Origin: Microvirga lupini
GTDB lineage: Bacteria > Pseudomonadota > Alphaproteobacteria > Rhizobiales > Beijerinckiaceae
Direction of reading: 5' to 3'
Assembly (NCBI RefSeq): GCF_014191055.1
Contig: NZ_JACHWB010000002.1
Coordinates: 186,001-250,000 of the forward strand
DNA length: 64,000 nucleotides
Part shown: piece after piece, positions 8,611 to 18,388 of the stretch
Position numbering within the stretch: position 1 is the stretch's first letter
Layout of the letters: each line of letters opens with the position of its first letter
Position numbers and translations under genes: made by a program
Notes under the pieces: model-generated
What the model saw: the letters and a program-made list of their open reading frames with translations, nothing else
What the model was told of the DNA's origin: nothing
Database searches by the model: none

Positions 8611-11562
8611 TCACCCGACCGATGCAACAAAGATCGCGCTGACCTTGCGATATATCTCCTGCATCTGCTCCACCAACACCTTCGCGCTCGGCAGCCCCGC
8701 CACTGTCGCGAGGCGCTTGAGGATCACGGGCGGCACAGCGCCGGCGTCGAACTTGCCTTCGATGGTGAGCCGCTGCCATTGGAAGACGTCGTTGAGCATT
8801 TTATGCGCTTCGATAAGCGTCCTTGCGTCATCGTCATCGAGCAAGCCTGCAGCCTGCGCCTTCGCGAATGTGCCTTCGACGGAAAGGCCGACGAGCAATG
8901 GATGCTCGTTCGCGGAAGCCAACACCAGACCCTGTGCGATGAAGTCGAGATCGGTGAGGCCGCCACGGGCGAGCTTCAGGTCCCAGGGGTCGCCGTCGCC
9001 CTTCTCCTGCGCGATCAGCTCGCGCATCGCGCGCACCTCCTTGAACACCTTCTTCGGATCACGCTTCGCCGTGAGGATGTCTTTTACAGACTCGGTCACG
9101 TCTGCGCCGAAGTCATCGTCGCCGGCGAGCACACGGGCACGGGTCAGCGCCATGTGTTCCCACAGATCGGCTTCGGCTTCCTGGTAGGCAAGGAAGCCTT
9201 TGAACTGCGACGCGACCGGCCCCTTGCCGCCCTGCGGGCGCAGGCGCAGATCGACCTCGTAGAGCAGACCGCGCCGCGTCGGCACCGTCAGTGCCGAGAC
9301 GAGACGCTGGGTGAGACGCGTGTAATAGACCACCACGTCGAGCGAACGCGGGCCTGTGCTCTCGCGGGCATTCTCATCAAAGTCGTAGATCACCACGAGA
9401 TCGAGGTCGGAGCCCGCCGTCAGCTCGCGACTGCCGAGACGCCCGAGACCGAGGATCGCGATGCGTGATCCCAGCACGATGCCGTGCTCGACCTCAAAGG
9501 CTCGACGTACCTCGTCGAAGGATGCACGGATCACGGCGCGCGCGATGGCCGCATAAGCCTCTCCCGTCTGGGTCGGTGAGATGACGCCGGAGAGCAGTCG
9601 CGCGCCGGTGATGAAACGCATCAGTCGCGCCGCATCGCGCACGCGGTCGAGAAAATCCTCGAAGTCGCGTGGCGGGCCGATGAGCTGCCTCACCTGGGTC
9701 TCGATGGTCTCGTCGTCGGTGGTGGGCGTTCCGAAGGCGGGGTCGATGAGTGCGTCGAGCACATGCGGCGATTGCGCGACCGTATCGGCAAGGCGTGGCG
9801 CAGTGCCGAGAAGATCGGCGAAGAGAAGCCGCAGGCGGTCGTGCGATTGCAGGATGGTGAGGAGCTCGACGGCGGCCGGCATGCGCCCGAAGGCGCGATC
9901 GAGAGCGGCGAGCGCTCCATCGGGATCGGCCGTGCCGCCGAGCGCGGACAGCAGCGCCGGCGTCAGTTCGGTCAGCACCTCGCGGGCGCGGGCGCTCTGA
10001 ATCGCAGGGCGCCTGCCGAAATGCCAGCCGCGCACCGTCTCGGCCGTGCGCTCCGGTTCGTGGAAGCCCATGCGCTGGAGGGTCGCGAGGGTATCGGGAT
10101 CGTTGTCAGACCCAGTGAAGACGAGGCTGCCTGCATCGGAGGCGAGCTCCGGCCCCTCCTCGAAGAGCAGGGCATAATGACCCTGCACGATCTTGGCCTG
10201 ATCGGTGAGCGCCTTCGAGAACGCTTTCAGATTGGGATAGCCGCAGAACTTTGCGAAGCGCTTGAGCTGCTCCTCGTCCGCCGGCAGACGCTGCGTCTGC
10301 TCGTCCGCCACCATCTGCAGCCGGTGCTCGATGGTGCGAAGAAACCGGTAGGCGTCCGAGAGCTCGTCGCGCGCATGGGCCGTGATCCAGCCCTCATCAT
10401 GAAGAGCCTTCAGCATGTCGAGGGTGCGGCGCCCGCGCAGGGCGGGGCGGCGGCCACCGAACACGAGCTGCTGCGTCTGCACGAAGAACTCGATCTCGCG
10501 GATGCCGCCGCGTCCGAGCTTGATGTCATGACCCGCTACAGCGATCTGGTCATGCCCGCGCACCGCATGGATCTGCCGCTTCATGGCATGCACGTCGGCG
10601 ATGGAGGCAAAGTCGAAATATTTGCGCCAGATGAAAGGCCGCAGCTCGTCGAGGAAGTTCTGGCCGACGGCGAGGTCGCCGGCCACGGGCCTGGCCTTGA
10701 TGAGCGCCGCGCGCTCCCAGTTCTGCCCGACGGTCTCGTAATACACATAGGCCGAGGCGAGCGAGACAGCGGTCGGTGTCGATCCCGGATCGGGGCGGAG
10801 GCGATAATCGACGCGATGGACATAGCCGTCGGCGGTACGCTCCTGCAGGAGCTTGGCGAGCTGCTGGGCGATGCGGGTGTAGATCGTCGCCGCCTCGGAA
10901 GGATCCCGCAGAATCGTCGTGTCGGGATCGAAGAAGATCACGAGGTCGATGTCGCTCGAATAGTTGAGCTCCCCTGCCCCGTGCTTGCCCAGCGCCAGCA
11001 CGGTGAAGCCGGAGCCCTCACCCGGTTGATCCGGGTTCACGAGACTGACGCGCCCGAGATCCGCCATCTCTGTCAGAACGAGATTGACGCCGCCGGCAAC
11101 GGATGCGTCGGCGAAATCGGAGAGCGCCTGCGTCACCTGCTCCGTGCCCCAGAGGCCGCCGATATCGGCCATGGCGACGAGGAGCGCATGGGCATTGCGG
11201 TTCTGCCGGAAGGCCCGCACAGCATCATCGCGCGTGATCGCACCTGAGCGCAGCTCACGGAACAGGTTGGATTGGCCTTCGATGATGGCGCGATGCGCCT
11301 CCTCCGGAGAGGAGAAGGCCAGCCTCGCCACGCGGGCGGGGTCATTGACGATCAACTGCCAGAGAAAAGGGGAATGATCAGCAAGGCCCAGGAGAAGATC
11401 GCGGAAGAGGCCCTCGTCGAGATGCTCCAGCAGGGCAGCCGACTCTGGCTCGTCGCGCACACGGTCGATGAAGTCCCGCAGTTGCGCCTTGGCCCGCTTC
11501 GGGTCGGCCACAAGCGGCGCCTTGGTCAGGCGATTGAGGAGGGAGTCATTCGCATCCGGCAC
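8611..11562 (-). CDS. glnE: Bifunctional glutamine synthetase adenylyltransferase/adenylyl-removing enzyme
   Basis: A 983-residue protein of normal length for the family. It controls glutamine synthetase by adenylylating and deadenylylating a tyrosine, under PII control. The duplicated nucleotidyltransferase architecture is visible: an N-terminal domain with ELNYSSDIDLVIFFD (adenylyl-removing half) and a C-terminal domain with SRELTAGSDLDLVVIYDF (adenylyltransferase half). Both have the Asp-x-Asp metal-binding pattern. The linker has LGRGGIREIEFFVQTQQLVFGG, cut here to its key LGRGGIREIEF motif. The gene stands downstream of the kinase/regulator pair and upstream of pleC, the order known in rhizobia. 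About 96 bp separate it from the kinase gene, so co-transcription is possible. Confidence 0.95.
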   Translation of the reverse strand: MPDANDSLLNRLTKAPLVADPKRAKAQLRDFIDRVRDEPESAALLEHLDEGLFRDLLLGLADHSPFLWQLIVNDPARVARLAFSSPEEAHRAIIEGQSNLFRELRSGAITRDDAVRAFRQNRNAHALLVAMADIGGLWGTEQVTQALSDFADASVAGGVNLVLTEMADLGRVSLVNPDQPGEGSGFTVLALGKHGAGELNYSSDIDLVIFFDPDTTILRDPSEAATIYTRIAQQLAKLLQERTADGYVHRVDYRLRPDPGSTPTAVSLASAYVYYETVGQNWERAALIKARPVAGDLAVGQNFLDELRPFIWRKYFDFASIADVHAMKRQIHAVRGHDQIAVAGHDIKLGRGGIREIEFFVQTQQLVFGGRRPALRGRRTLDMLKALHDEGWITAHARDELSDAYRFLRTIEHRLQMVADEQTQRLPADEEQLKRFAKFCGYPNLKAFSKALTDQAKIVQGHYALLFEEGPELASDAGSLVFTGSDNDPDTLATLQRMGFHEPERTAETVRGWHFGRRPAIQSARAREVLTELTPALLSALGGTADPDGALAALDRAFGRMPAAVELLTILQSHDRLRLLFADLLGTAPRLADTVAQSPHVLDALIDPAFGTPTTDDETIETQVRQLIGPPRDFEDFLDRVRDAARLMRFITGARLLSGVISPTQTGEAYAAIARAVIRASFDEVRRAFEVEHGIVLGSRIAILGLGRLGSRELTAGSDLDLVVIYDFDENARESTGPRSLDVVVYYTRLTQRLVSALTVPTRRGLLYEVDLRLRPQGGKGPVASQFKGFLAYQEAEADLWEHMALTRARVLAGDDDFGADVTESVKDILTAKRDPKKVFKEVRAMRELIAQEKGDGDPWDLKLARGGLTDLDFIAQGLVLASANEHPLLVGLSVEGTFAKAQAAGLLDDDDARTLIEAHKMLNDVFQWQRLTIEGKFDAGAVPPVILKRLATVAGLPSAKVLVEQMQEIYRKVSAIFVASVG

Positions 11563-11658
11563 GGGCGGGTCTCTTCGGGTTCGGGAAGATGGCCCGAGTG
11601 TTCACGCCGGCGATCCAGAGGCAACCGAAAACTGCCGCGAGGCTCTTATCCTTCAGGC

Positions 11659-13092
11659 TTAAGCGGCGGTCTGGAGGGCTGGCTGCGGAAGATCGACCGC
11701 CTTCAGAGGCAGGGCCAGCACGACTCTCAAGCCGGGGTCATTGTCCTCAAGCCGGAGCGCCCCGCCATGGAGCCTTGCCACGGCAGCGGCGAGGCTGAGC
11801 CCCAAGCCGAAGCCGGGGCGGGAGCGGGCTGTCTCCAGGCGAACGAACCGCTCCAGCACCCTGCCCCGCTCGGCCTCCGGAATCCCAGGTCCCCGGTCGG
11901 CCACCGCGATCCACACCTCGCCGTCGCGGCGATGGGCCGACACGCTGATCGTCTTGCTGGGGGTGTCGGACGAGGCGCCATATTTGAGAGCATTATCGAG
12001 GAGGTTCGACATTGCCTGCCCGAGAAGCTCACGGCTGCCGTGAACTGGAAGGTCGTCTTCGACCGATACCGCCAGGTCTACGCCCGCCTCTTCAGCCAGC
12101 GCGTCATAGAGTTCAGCCACGCCGCGCACAGCCTCGGCCGCATCGAAATCGGCCAACCCCTCGCGGGCGCTGCCGGCCTCGAGCCGCGCAATCATCAGCA
12201 GCGCGTTGAAGATGCGGATGAGGTTGTCGCTCTCGTCGATGGTGGCCTCCAACGCCATCTTCAGCTCGTCGGGCGTCTTGGCCGTGCGCAGGGCCTCGTC
12301 GGCCTTGTTGCGCAGGCGCGTCAGCGGCGTCTTGAGATCATGCGCGATGTTGTCGGAGACTTCCTGCATGCCGCGCATCAGCTCGCCGATGCGATCGAGC
12401 ATGGCATTAAGGTTCTGCGCGAGGCGGTCGAGCTCGTCGCCGGTTCCGGCCACCTTCAGCCGCCCGCCGAGATCCCCCGCCATGATATGGCGCGTGATAT
12501 CCGTCATGTCGTCCACGCGCTTGAGCACCCGGCGGGTGATGAACCAACCCCCGAGGCAGCCGAGCACGCCGATGAAGAGCAGCGAATAGCCGAATGCGCG
12601 ATGGATGATCTCCTGCAGCCGACGACGCTCCTCGATGTCGCGACCGACAAGGAGCCTGAACCCGCCGGGCAGCAGATAGACGCGCACGATGGCCACATCG
12701 GGCCGGGTCTCCGTCTCGTCGGTGCGATTGTAGAGCGTTTCGAACTGGCCGGTCCGTCCGAGCACGTCGGGCGGCAGCGCGCCCACATTGCCAGCGACGC
12801 GCTCGCCCGCTTCCGTCGTGACGAGATAGATCAAGGCGCCTGGCGCCCGCGATCTCCGCTCGACGCTTGTGACGAGGCGGCGCAACCCTCCGAACCTGTA
12901 GAGATTGGACAGGCTGTCGATCTCGTTTTCGATGGTGGAGACGAACTGCTCCGTGAGAAGCCTCTGGGCGTTCCAGGCTACATAGCCGAGCCCGACGAAG
13001 GCAAAGATCGTGAAGATAAGCAGATACGCGAAGGACAACTTGAAGGCGGTCGTGCGGAAAAGCTTTCCGAGGGCGCTCATGAAGGCTTTCAT
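11659..13092 (-). CDS. HAMP-containing sensor histidine kinase
   Basis: A 477-residue inner-membrane kinase. Transmembrane segments near residues 14-36 and 165-185 flank a periplasmic sensor. A HAMP linker follows (VDDMTDITRHIMAGDLGGRL), then HisKA with the phosphoacceptor in NIAHDLKTPLTRLRN. The ATPase has DNALKYG, DRGPGIP and GFGLGLSLAAAV. The ATG at 13092 is chosen over an upstream in-frame start at 13215 because that one would overlap the regulator by more than 110 bp; the regulator stop is at 13103. It forms an operon with the OmpR-family regulator just upstream. The ligand is not deducible. Rhizobial homologues lie between glnE and the HtrA gene. Confidence 0.88.
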   Translation of the reverse strand: MKAFMSALGKLFRTTAFKLSFAYLLIFTIFAFVGLGYVAWNAQRLLTEQFVSTIENEIDSLSNLYRFGGLRRLVTSVERRSRAPGALIYLVTTEAGERVAGNVGALPPDVLGRTGQFETLYNRTDETETRPDVAIVRVYLLPGGFRLLVGRDIEERRRLQEIIHRAFGYSLLFIGVLGCLGGWFITRRVLKRVDDMTDITRHIMAGDLGGRLKVAGTGDELDRLAQNLNAMLDRIGELMRGMQEVSDNIAHDLKTPLTRLRNKADEALRTAKTPDELKMALEATIDESDNLIRIFNALLMIARLEAGSAREGLADFDAAEAVRGVAELYDALAEEAGVDLAVSVEDDLPVHGSRELLGQAMSNLLDNALKYGASSDTPSKTISVSAHRRDGEVWIAVADRGPGIPEAERGRVLERFVRLETARSRPGFGLGLSLAAAVARLHGGALRLEDNDPGLRVVLALPLKAVDLPQPALQTAA

Positions 13093-13102
13093 GACGGCAC
13101 GT

Positions 13103-13801
13103 TCATTCCTCGTCCCCCTCGGCACCGACACGCACCGTGTAGCCCGCGCCGCGGATGGTGTGGATGAGCGGCTTGTCGAAGCCCTTGTCGATCTTGGCGC
13201 GCAGTCGAGAGACATGAACGTCGATCACATTGGTCTGAGGATCGAAATGATAATCCCAGACGTGCTCCAGAAGCATGGTGCGGGTGACCACCTGATTGGC
13301 GTTCTTCATCAGGTATTCGAGCAGCCGGAACTCGCGCGGCTGCAGAACGATTTCCTGACCTGACCGCGTCACGCGATGTGACAGGCGGTCGAGTTCGAGA
13401 TCGGCAATGCGATAGATTGTGGGCTCCGCATGAGGGGCGGAGGCACGCCGACGCGAGAGAACCTCGACACGGGCGAGAAGCTCGGAGAAGGCGTAAGGTT
13501 TCGGCAGGTAATCGTCGCCGCCGGCACGCAGACCCTTCACCCGGTCGTCCACCTGGCCCAACGCCGAGAGGATGAGAACCGGCGTCTCGACCTTCTGCTC
13601 GCGGAGAGACCGGATCAGGGAGAGGCCATCGAGCTTGGGCAGCATGCGGTCGACCACGAGCACGTCGTAGTCGCCCGCTTCCGCCATGGCGTAGCCGTCG
13701 AGGCCATCGGCGGCATGGTCCGCCACATGGCCCGCTTCCCGGAACGCCTTGACGAGGTAGGAGGCAGCCTCCCGGTCGTCCTCGATGATCAGAATCCGCA
13801 T
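13103..13801 (-). CDS. OmpR/PhoB-family response regulator
   Basis: A 232-residue two-domain regulator. The receiver starts MRILIIEDDREA (acidic pocket), has the phospho-Asp in YDVLVVDRMLPKLDG and the conserved Lys in YLPKPYAFSELLARV. The C-terminal winged helix has LQPREFRLLEYLM, RTMLLEHVWDYHFDPQTN and VSRLRAKIDKGF. The start at 13801 gives a standard N-terminus; upstream in-frame codons are not conserved-looking. It is the partner of the downstream kinase. It lies directly after the HtrA gene, separated by a strong terminator, so the pair is probably transcribed on its own from the 13802-13940 region. Confidence 0.92.
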   Translation of the reverse strand: MRILIIEDDREAASYLVKAFREAGHVADHAADGLDGYAMAEAGDYDVLVVDRMLPKLDGLSLIRSLREQKVETPVLILSALGQVDDRVKGLRAGGDDYLPKPYAFSELLARVEVLSRRRASAPHAEPTIYRIADLELDRLSHRVTRSGQEIVLQPREFRLLEYLMKNANQVVTRTMLLEHVWDYHFDPQTNVIDVHVSRLRAKIDKGFDKPLIHTIRGAGYTVRVGAEGDEE

Positions 13802-13820
13802 CAGCCTGCACGCTACACAA

Positions 13821-13875
13821 TAAAAAGCCCGACGGCGGGCCGGTCCTGGAGGGGGTAGACCGGCCCGCCGCGGGC
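13821..13875 (-). terminator. Strong intrinsic terminator after the HtrA gene
   Basis: The arms GGCGGGCCGGTC and GACCGGCCCGCC are perfect 12-bp complements. They are followed on the minus strand by GTCGGGCTTTTTATTG, giving a U-tract. It separates the HtrA gene from the regulator/kinase operon. Confidence 0.85.
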
Positions 13876-13941
13876 AGAAGACACCAGGTGTCGGGGGCAA
13901 TCAACAGGAAAGCCTGATGTCATTGCTGTTATCGGAAGGGA

Positions 13942-15156
13942 TTAGGCCTTCGGCTGGCTCCCGACCTCGAGGGTCACATTCCGCTCCTTGCCCTGACGCC
14001 AGAGAGTGAGCGACACGGACTTTCCGGGGGCCACGTTCGCGATCTTGCGCGACAGATCCTTGGCCTCGTTGATCGGCTGCCCGTCGACCGCGATGATGGT
14101 ATCGCCGGTCTGGACGCCGGCCTTGGCGGCAGGACCGTCCTTGATGGCATCGGCCACGAGGGCGCCCTTGGGCTCCTTAAGGCCGATGGCCTCCGCGATC
14201 TCCTTGGTCACCGGCTGCATCTGCACGCCGATGAAGCCGCGGGTCACCGAGCCCTTGTCCTTGAGCGAGGCCACAACGGTCTCAACCGTGCTCGCCGGGA
14301 TGGCAAACGCAATACCCACATTGCCGCCCGACGGCGAGAAGATCGCCGTGTTCACGCCCACGACCTCACCGGAGAGGTTGAAGGTCGGGCCGCCGGAATT
14401 GCCCTTGTTCACCGAGGCGTCGATCTGGATGAAGTCGTCGTAGGGACCGGCGCCGATGTCGCGGTGCTGAGCCGAAACGATACCGGCCGTCACCGTGCCG
14501 CCGAGGCCGAACGGGTTGCCGATGGCCACCACCCAATCGCCGATGCGGGCCTTCTGGGAGGCTAGGCGGACATAGGGGAAGTCGCTGCCGCCATCGACCT
14601 TGAGCAGGGCGAGATCGGTCTTCGGATCGGTGCCGATCACCTTGGCGCTCAGTTCCTTGCCACTGTCCATGGTGACCGTGACCTCGGAGGCATTGTCGAC
14701 CACGTGGTTGTTCGTCACCACATAGCCGTCAGCCGAGATGAAGAAGCCGGAGCCCAGGGACTGGCCGAACTGACGGGGACGCTCGCTGCGCGGACCGCGC
14801 TCGCCGCGACCGGGCATCTGATCCCGGAACTGACGGAAGAAGCGCTCCATCGGGTGACCGGGAGGCAGATCCGGCATGGAGAACTGCTGACCGTCGTCAT
14901 CATCGTCGTTGCGGTCGGCGACGTTCTGCACCTTGACCTTGACGGCGACGACGGCAGGCTTGACCTGGTCGATCACGTCGGCAAACGACGGAACATTCTG
15001 GATCGGCTGCGCCATGGAGCGCAACTCGGCATGGGCGACATTGGGGGCAACGAGACCGCTCTCGACGGCGCCGCCTGCAATCAACGCAGCCACGGCCGCT
15101 GCGCCGAGCCATTTTGCGGTGCGCTTGCGGGCGGAAGTGGAAACCTTGTCCGACAT
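13942..15156 (-). CDS. degP: Periplasmic Do-like serine protease (HtrA/DegP family)
   Basis: A 404-residue envelope protease and chaperone of family S1C. The N-terminus has a basic stretch then a hydrophobic core ending in VAHAEL, a likely Sec signal. The triad is visible: His in VVTNNHVVDNA, Asp in KTDLALLKV and Ser in NKGNSGGPTF. A single PDZ domain follows (FIGVQMQP..., GDTIIAVDGQPI), fewer than the two of Escherichia coli DegP, so it resembles DegS/one-PDZ HtrA forms. The ATG at 15156 is favoured because GAGGAG lies upstream; a start at 15195 adds 13 residues without a Shine-Dalgarno box. It is next to the cytochrome c maturation genes, as in rhizobia (degP1). It likely degrades misfolded periplasmic proteins. 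Confidence 0.9.
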   Translation of the reverse strand: MSDKVSTSARKRTAKWLGAAAVAALIAGGAVESGLVAPNVAHAELRSMAQPIQNVPSFADVIDQVKPAVVAVKVKVQNVADRNDDDDDGQQFSMPDLPPGHPMERFFRQFRDQMPGRGERGPRSERPRQFGQSLGSGFFISADGYVVTNNHVVDNASEVTVTMDSGKELSAKVIGTDPKTDLALLKVDGGSDFPYVRLASQKARIGDWVVAIGNPFGLGGTVTAGIVSAQHRDIGAGPYDDFIQIDASVNKGNSGGPTFNLSGEVVGVNTAIFSPSGGNVGIAFAIPASTVETVVASLKDKGSVTRGFIGVQMQPVTKEIAEAIGLKEPKGALVADAIKDGPAAKAGVQTGDTIIAVDGQPINEAKDLSRKIANVAPGKSVSLTLWRQGKERNVTLEVGSQPKA

Positions 15157-15285
15157 CTCTTGCATCTCCTCGTAGAACCTTCCTGGGTTCGTCATGGGAG
15201 CAAGATGGGGCTTGGCGCCTTACGGTACTCTCACCCGCAGATGAAATGTTGGTAAGGTTTCGCGTCAGGCGGACAGGGTCACCTT

Positions 15286-15711
15286 TCACTTGCTCCTGCG
15301 GGACAAGCGCCTGATCGGCTTGTGGGCAGGGCTCTTCCTTTTAAGGCTTCCAGTCGAGGCCGTTTTCAGCTTTCGTCGGCCGGCACTCTCAGTAGTCTTG
15401 GCCGATCCGCTCCGGACCGAGCCGGTGGCGGGCGCCTGATCCCTGTCCAGTGCATTGCCGAGCGCCCTCTTTGGCGGAACCGGCGCATCCTGCCGGGCGA
15501 CAAAGGCACGTTCCATGCATTGGCTCACACGGGCAGCACGCCGCTCCACGATCCGCCGGAAACCATCGACGCCGATCTTTCCCTTCGGGGCAATCGCAAG
15601 CCTCGCCTCCTGACGGCAGGCCTCACGCTTGGCGACGAGATTTTCATCAGATCGTGCAGCGAAAGGGAGAACGAGAAAGATAAAACTCAATCCAAAGGCC
15701 GCTGCTTTCAC
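15286..15711 (-). CDS. Small exported basic protein, function unknown
   Basis: A 141-residue protein starting MKAAAFGLSFIFLVLPFAAR, a likely signal peptide cleaved near AARS-DE. The mature part has two cysteines (EACRQE and SQCMER) that may pair, then a long Arg/Lys/Ser/Ala-rich, low-complexity C-terminus (SLKRKSPAHKPIRRLSRRSK). I do not recognise a family. It stands alone between the HtrA gene and the ccm operon on the same strand. The basic tail could bind anionic cell-wall or nucleic-acid polymers, but that is only inference. Confidence 0.65.
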   Translation of the reverse strand: MKAAAFGLSFIFLVLPFAARSDENLVAKREACRQEARLAIAPKGKIGVDGFRRIVERRAARVSQCMERAFVARQDAPVPPKRALGNALDRDQAPATGSVRSGSAKTTESAGRRKLKTASTGSLKRKSPAHKPIRRLSRRSK

Positions 15712-15925
15712 GACCGTCCCTTTCGCAGGAAATATCAGGAGAATGACGGCCCGATATCACCGGCTTGACGGTTTGGCACAGCGACAAATTGGCGTGTTCA
15801 CCGGAAAAAGCGACGCCTTTTTCGAATCGAGGTATTCGGACCTAGCGTGAGCGGAATATACTCTTACAGACGAGGAAGGTTTCACGTCCCGATATGATTT
15901 GAATGCGACTAGGCCGCCTGATGGT

Positions 15926-16387
15926 TCAAGCGTTCTGATCGCGCTTGAGCAGATTTTCCAGCGCCGTCCGCTCCTCCTCGTCGAGGGCCGCGGTAGCCGG
16001 CTGCGGACGCCTGCGCATGGCCGCGTACGCGCCGATCCCACCCAGAACCAGAACAAGGGCCGGCGTGAGCCACAGCAGCAGCGTATGCGTGCCGAAGGTG
16101 GGTTTCAGCAAAACGAACTCGCCGTAGCGCTGGACGAGAAAGCTTTCCACCTGGTCATTCGTGTCGCCGGCCACGAGGCGCTCGCGCACCAGGAGGCGCA
16201 GGTCCTTGGCGAGCTGGGCATCGGAATCATCGATCGACTGGTTCTGGCAGACGAGGCAGCGCAGGCCCGCCGAGATCGTACGGGCGCGCTTCTCGAGGGC
16301 CGGATCCTTCAGCATCTCACCCGGCTGGACGGCGAAGGCGGAGCCGCTGAAGAGAAGGGCCGCCATGAGGGCGAGAACGAAGCGCAT
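15926..16387 (-). CDS. ccmH: Cytochrome c maturation protein CcmH (CycL)
   Basis: A 153-residue membrane-anchored thiol-disulfide protein. A signal peptide (MRFVLALMAALLFSGSAFAV) precedes the hallmark LRCLVCQNQSI, whose CxxC reduces the CxxCH haem-binding thiols of apocytochrome c before ligation. The C-terminus has one transmembrane helix (TLLLWLTPALVLVLGGIGAYAAM). It is the last gene of the ccmIEFH block and follows ccmF by 3 nt, so translation is probably coupled. Rhizobial equivalents are called CycL. Confidence 0.95.
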   Translation of the reverse strand: MRFVLALMAALLFSGSAFAVQPGEMLKDPALEKRARTISAGLRCLVCQNQSIDDSDAQLAKDLRLLVRERLVAGDTNDQVESFLVQRYGEFVLLKPTFGTHTLLLWLTPALVLVLGGIGAYAAMRRRPQPATAALDEEERTALENLLKRDQNA

Positions 16388-16390
16388 GGC

Positions 16391-18373
16391 CTACTCCGCT
16401 GGAACCGCATTGGGCGGGATCGCCTTGGCGGGAGCCGGGGCGCCGATGCGCAGGCGCCGGTCGGTGAGCGAGATGCCGCCGCCGATCGCCATCACCAGGG
16501 AGCCGATCCAGATCAGCAGGACGAGTGGCTTGTGGTAGAGCCTGATGCCGACAGATCCGTCGGGCTGCGCATCGCCGATGCTGGCGTAGACCTGGCCAAG
16601 ACCGACGGTCAGGATTCCGGCCTCGGTGGTCGGCATGCCGCGGGTCACGTAGAGCCGCTTCATGGTCTCGAGCGTCCCAAGCTCGCGACCGGAACCGAAC
16701 ACCGTCAGGACGGCCGCGTCCTCCCGGTAATTGGCCTCGACGCGCGGGATGACCCGTTCGAGCCGCACCTCGTAATCGCCACCCTTCAGACGCTCGCCGA
16801 CTTTCAGGCTGCCGATGGCCTCGATGCCCCAAGCCGTGGCCGCGATGCCGATGACGGTGAGGCCGACGCCTGCGTGCGCAATGGCCGTGCCCCAGGCCGA
16901 GCGCGGCAGGCCGCGCGCCTTGCGCCAGGCAACCGCCGGAGGCGTGCCCTTCGACCAGGAGCGCGTCACGATCTCGTTGAGCGAGCCGAGCACCAGATAC
17001 AGCCCAAGCCCGATGCCCAGAGGTGCCGCCACCGGGCCGCCATAGGTGAAGGCGAACATCACGATGGTGGCTAGGATCGAGATGCCGAACACCGCATAAA
17101 GGCGCTGGGCCGTGCCGAGGAAGTTGCCGCGCTTCCAGGCGAGCGTCTGCCCGAGCGGCAGCAGCAGCAGGAGCGGCACGATCAGCGGCAGGAAGGTGAA
17201 GTTGAAGAACGGGGCGCCGACGGAGATCTTTTCGCCGGTGAGCACCTCCAGGGCCAGCGGATAGAGCGTGCCGATAAACACGGTGGCGCAGGCGGTAGCG
17301 AGGAACAGGTTGTTGACCACGAGCGCGCCCTCGCGGGAGACGGGCGCGAACAGGCCGCCCTGCTTGAGCATCGGGGCGCGCCAGGCGAAGAGCGCGAGCG
17401 AGCCGCCGATGAACAGGATCAGGATGCCGAGAATGAATGTGCCGCGCTCGGGGTCCACCGCGAAGGAATGGACGGAGGTCAGCACGCCGGAGCGCACCAG
17501 GAAGGTGCCGAGTAGCGACAGCGAGAAGGTCAGGATGGCGAGCAGGATCGTCCAGACTTTGAGCGCATCGCGCTTTTCCATCACCACGGTGGAATGCATG
17601 AGTGCCGTGCCGGCGAGCCACGGCATGAGCGAGGCGTTCTCCACCGGATCCCAGAACCACCAGCCGCCCCAGCCGAGTTCGTAATAGGCCCAATAGGAGC
17701 CCATGGCGATGCCGAGCGTCAGGAACGCCCAGGCGCCGAGCGTCCAGGGCCGCACGATCCTGGCCCAGACCGCATCGATGCGCCCGTCGATGAGGGCCGC
17801 GCAGGCGAAGGCGAAGGAGATCGAGAAGCCCACATAGCCGATGTAGAGAAGCGGCGGATGGATCGCCAGCCCGGGATCCTGCAGCAGCGGGTTCAGGTCC
17901 TGCCCCTCCAGCGCTGCCGGGACGACGCGGGTGAAGGGGTTGGACGTGGTGAGAATAAAAAGCAGGAACGCGATGGTGACGGCGGCCTGCACGGCGAGCG
18001 TGTTCGCCTGCAGGCGCATGGGAATGCTGTTGCGCGAGATCGCCACGACCGCGCCGAAGAGAGCCAGGATCAGCACCCAGAGCAGCATGGAACCTTCGTG
18101 GTTCCCCCACACGCCGGAGATCTTGTAGATCAGCGGCTTTGCCGAGTGCGAGTTCTGCACGACGTTGAGCACCGAGAAGTCGGAGCTCAGATAGGCGGAG
18201 GTCAGCGCGAGAAACGAGAAGGCGATGCAGGCGAAGACCGCCAGCGCGCTCGTCGGTGCCACCGCCATCAGCACGGGATCGTTGGCGCGCGCACCCCAAA
18301 GCGGCACCAGGAACTGGATCAGCGACAGGCCCAGGGCTAGCGCGAGTGCAAAATGTCCGGCCTCGACCAACAC
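16391..18373 (-). CDS. ccmF: Haem lyase subunit CcmF (CycK)
   Basis: A 660-residue polytopic inner-membrane protein of normal length. It shows the family's WWFWDPVENASLMPWLAGTAL tryptophan-rich haem-handling segment (here read as WGGWWFWDPVENAS), the upstream KISGVWGNHEGSMLLWVL and many hydrophobic helices. CcmF takes haem from holo-CcmE and, with CcmH and CcmI, ligates it to apocytochrome c in the periplasm. The gene lies between ccmE (15-bp gap) and ccmH (3-bp gap). Confidence 0.96.
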   Translation of the reverse strand: MLVEAGHFALALALGLSLIQFLVPLWGARANDPVLMAVAPTSALAVFACIAFSFLALTSAYLSSDFSVLNVVQNSHSAKPLIYKISGVWGNHEGSMLLWVLILALFGAVVAISRNSIPMRLQANTLAVQAAVTIAFLLFILTTSNPFTRVVPAALEGQDLNPLLQDPGLAIHPPLLYIGYVGFSISFAFACAALIDGRIDAVWARIVRPWTLGAWAFLTLGIAMGSYWAYYELGWGGWWFWDPVENASLMPWLAGTALMHSTVVMEKRDALKVWTILLAILTFSLSLLGTFLVRSGVLTSVHSFAVDPERGTFILGILILFIGGSLALFAWRAPMLKQGGLFAPVSREGALVVNNLFLATACATVFIGTLYPLALEVLTGEKISVGAPFFNFTFLPLIVPLLLLLPLGQTLAWKRGNFLGTAQRLYAVFGISILATIVMFAFTYGGPVAAPLGIGLGLYLVLGSLNEIVTRSWSKGTPPAVAWRKARGLPRSAWGTAIAHAGVGLTVIGIAATAWGIEAIGSLKVGERLKGGDYEVRLERVIPRVEANYREDAAVLTVFGSGRELGTLETMKRLYVTRGMPTTEAGILTVGLGQVYASIGDAQPDGSVGIRLYHKPLVLLIWIGSLVMAIGGGISLTDRRLRIGAPAPAKAIPPNAVPAE

Positions 18374-18388
18374 GAGGGTTCTCCCTTG

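Noticed and set aside
16317-18299. 660-codon frame overlapping ccmF on the same strand
   Set aside because: Composition is Arg/His/Ala-rich nonsense; ccmF in the other frame has all family motifs.
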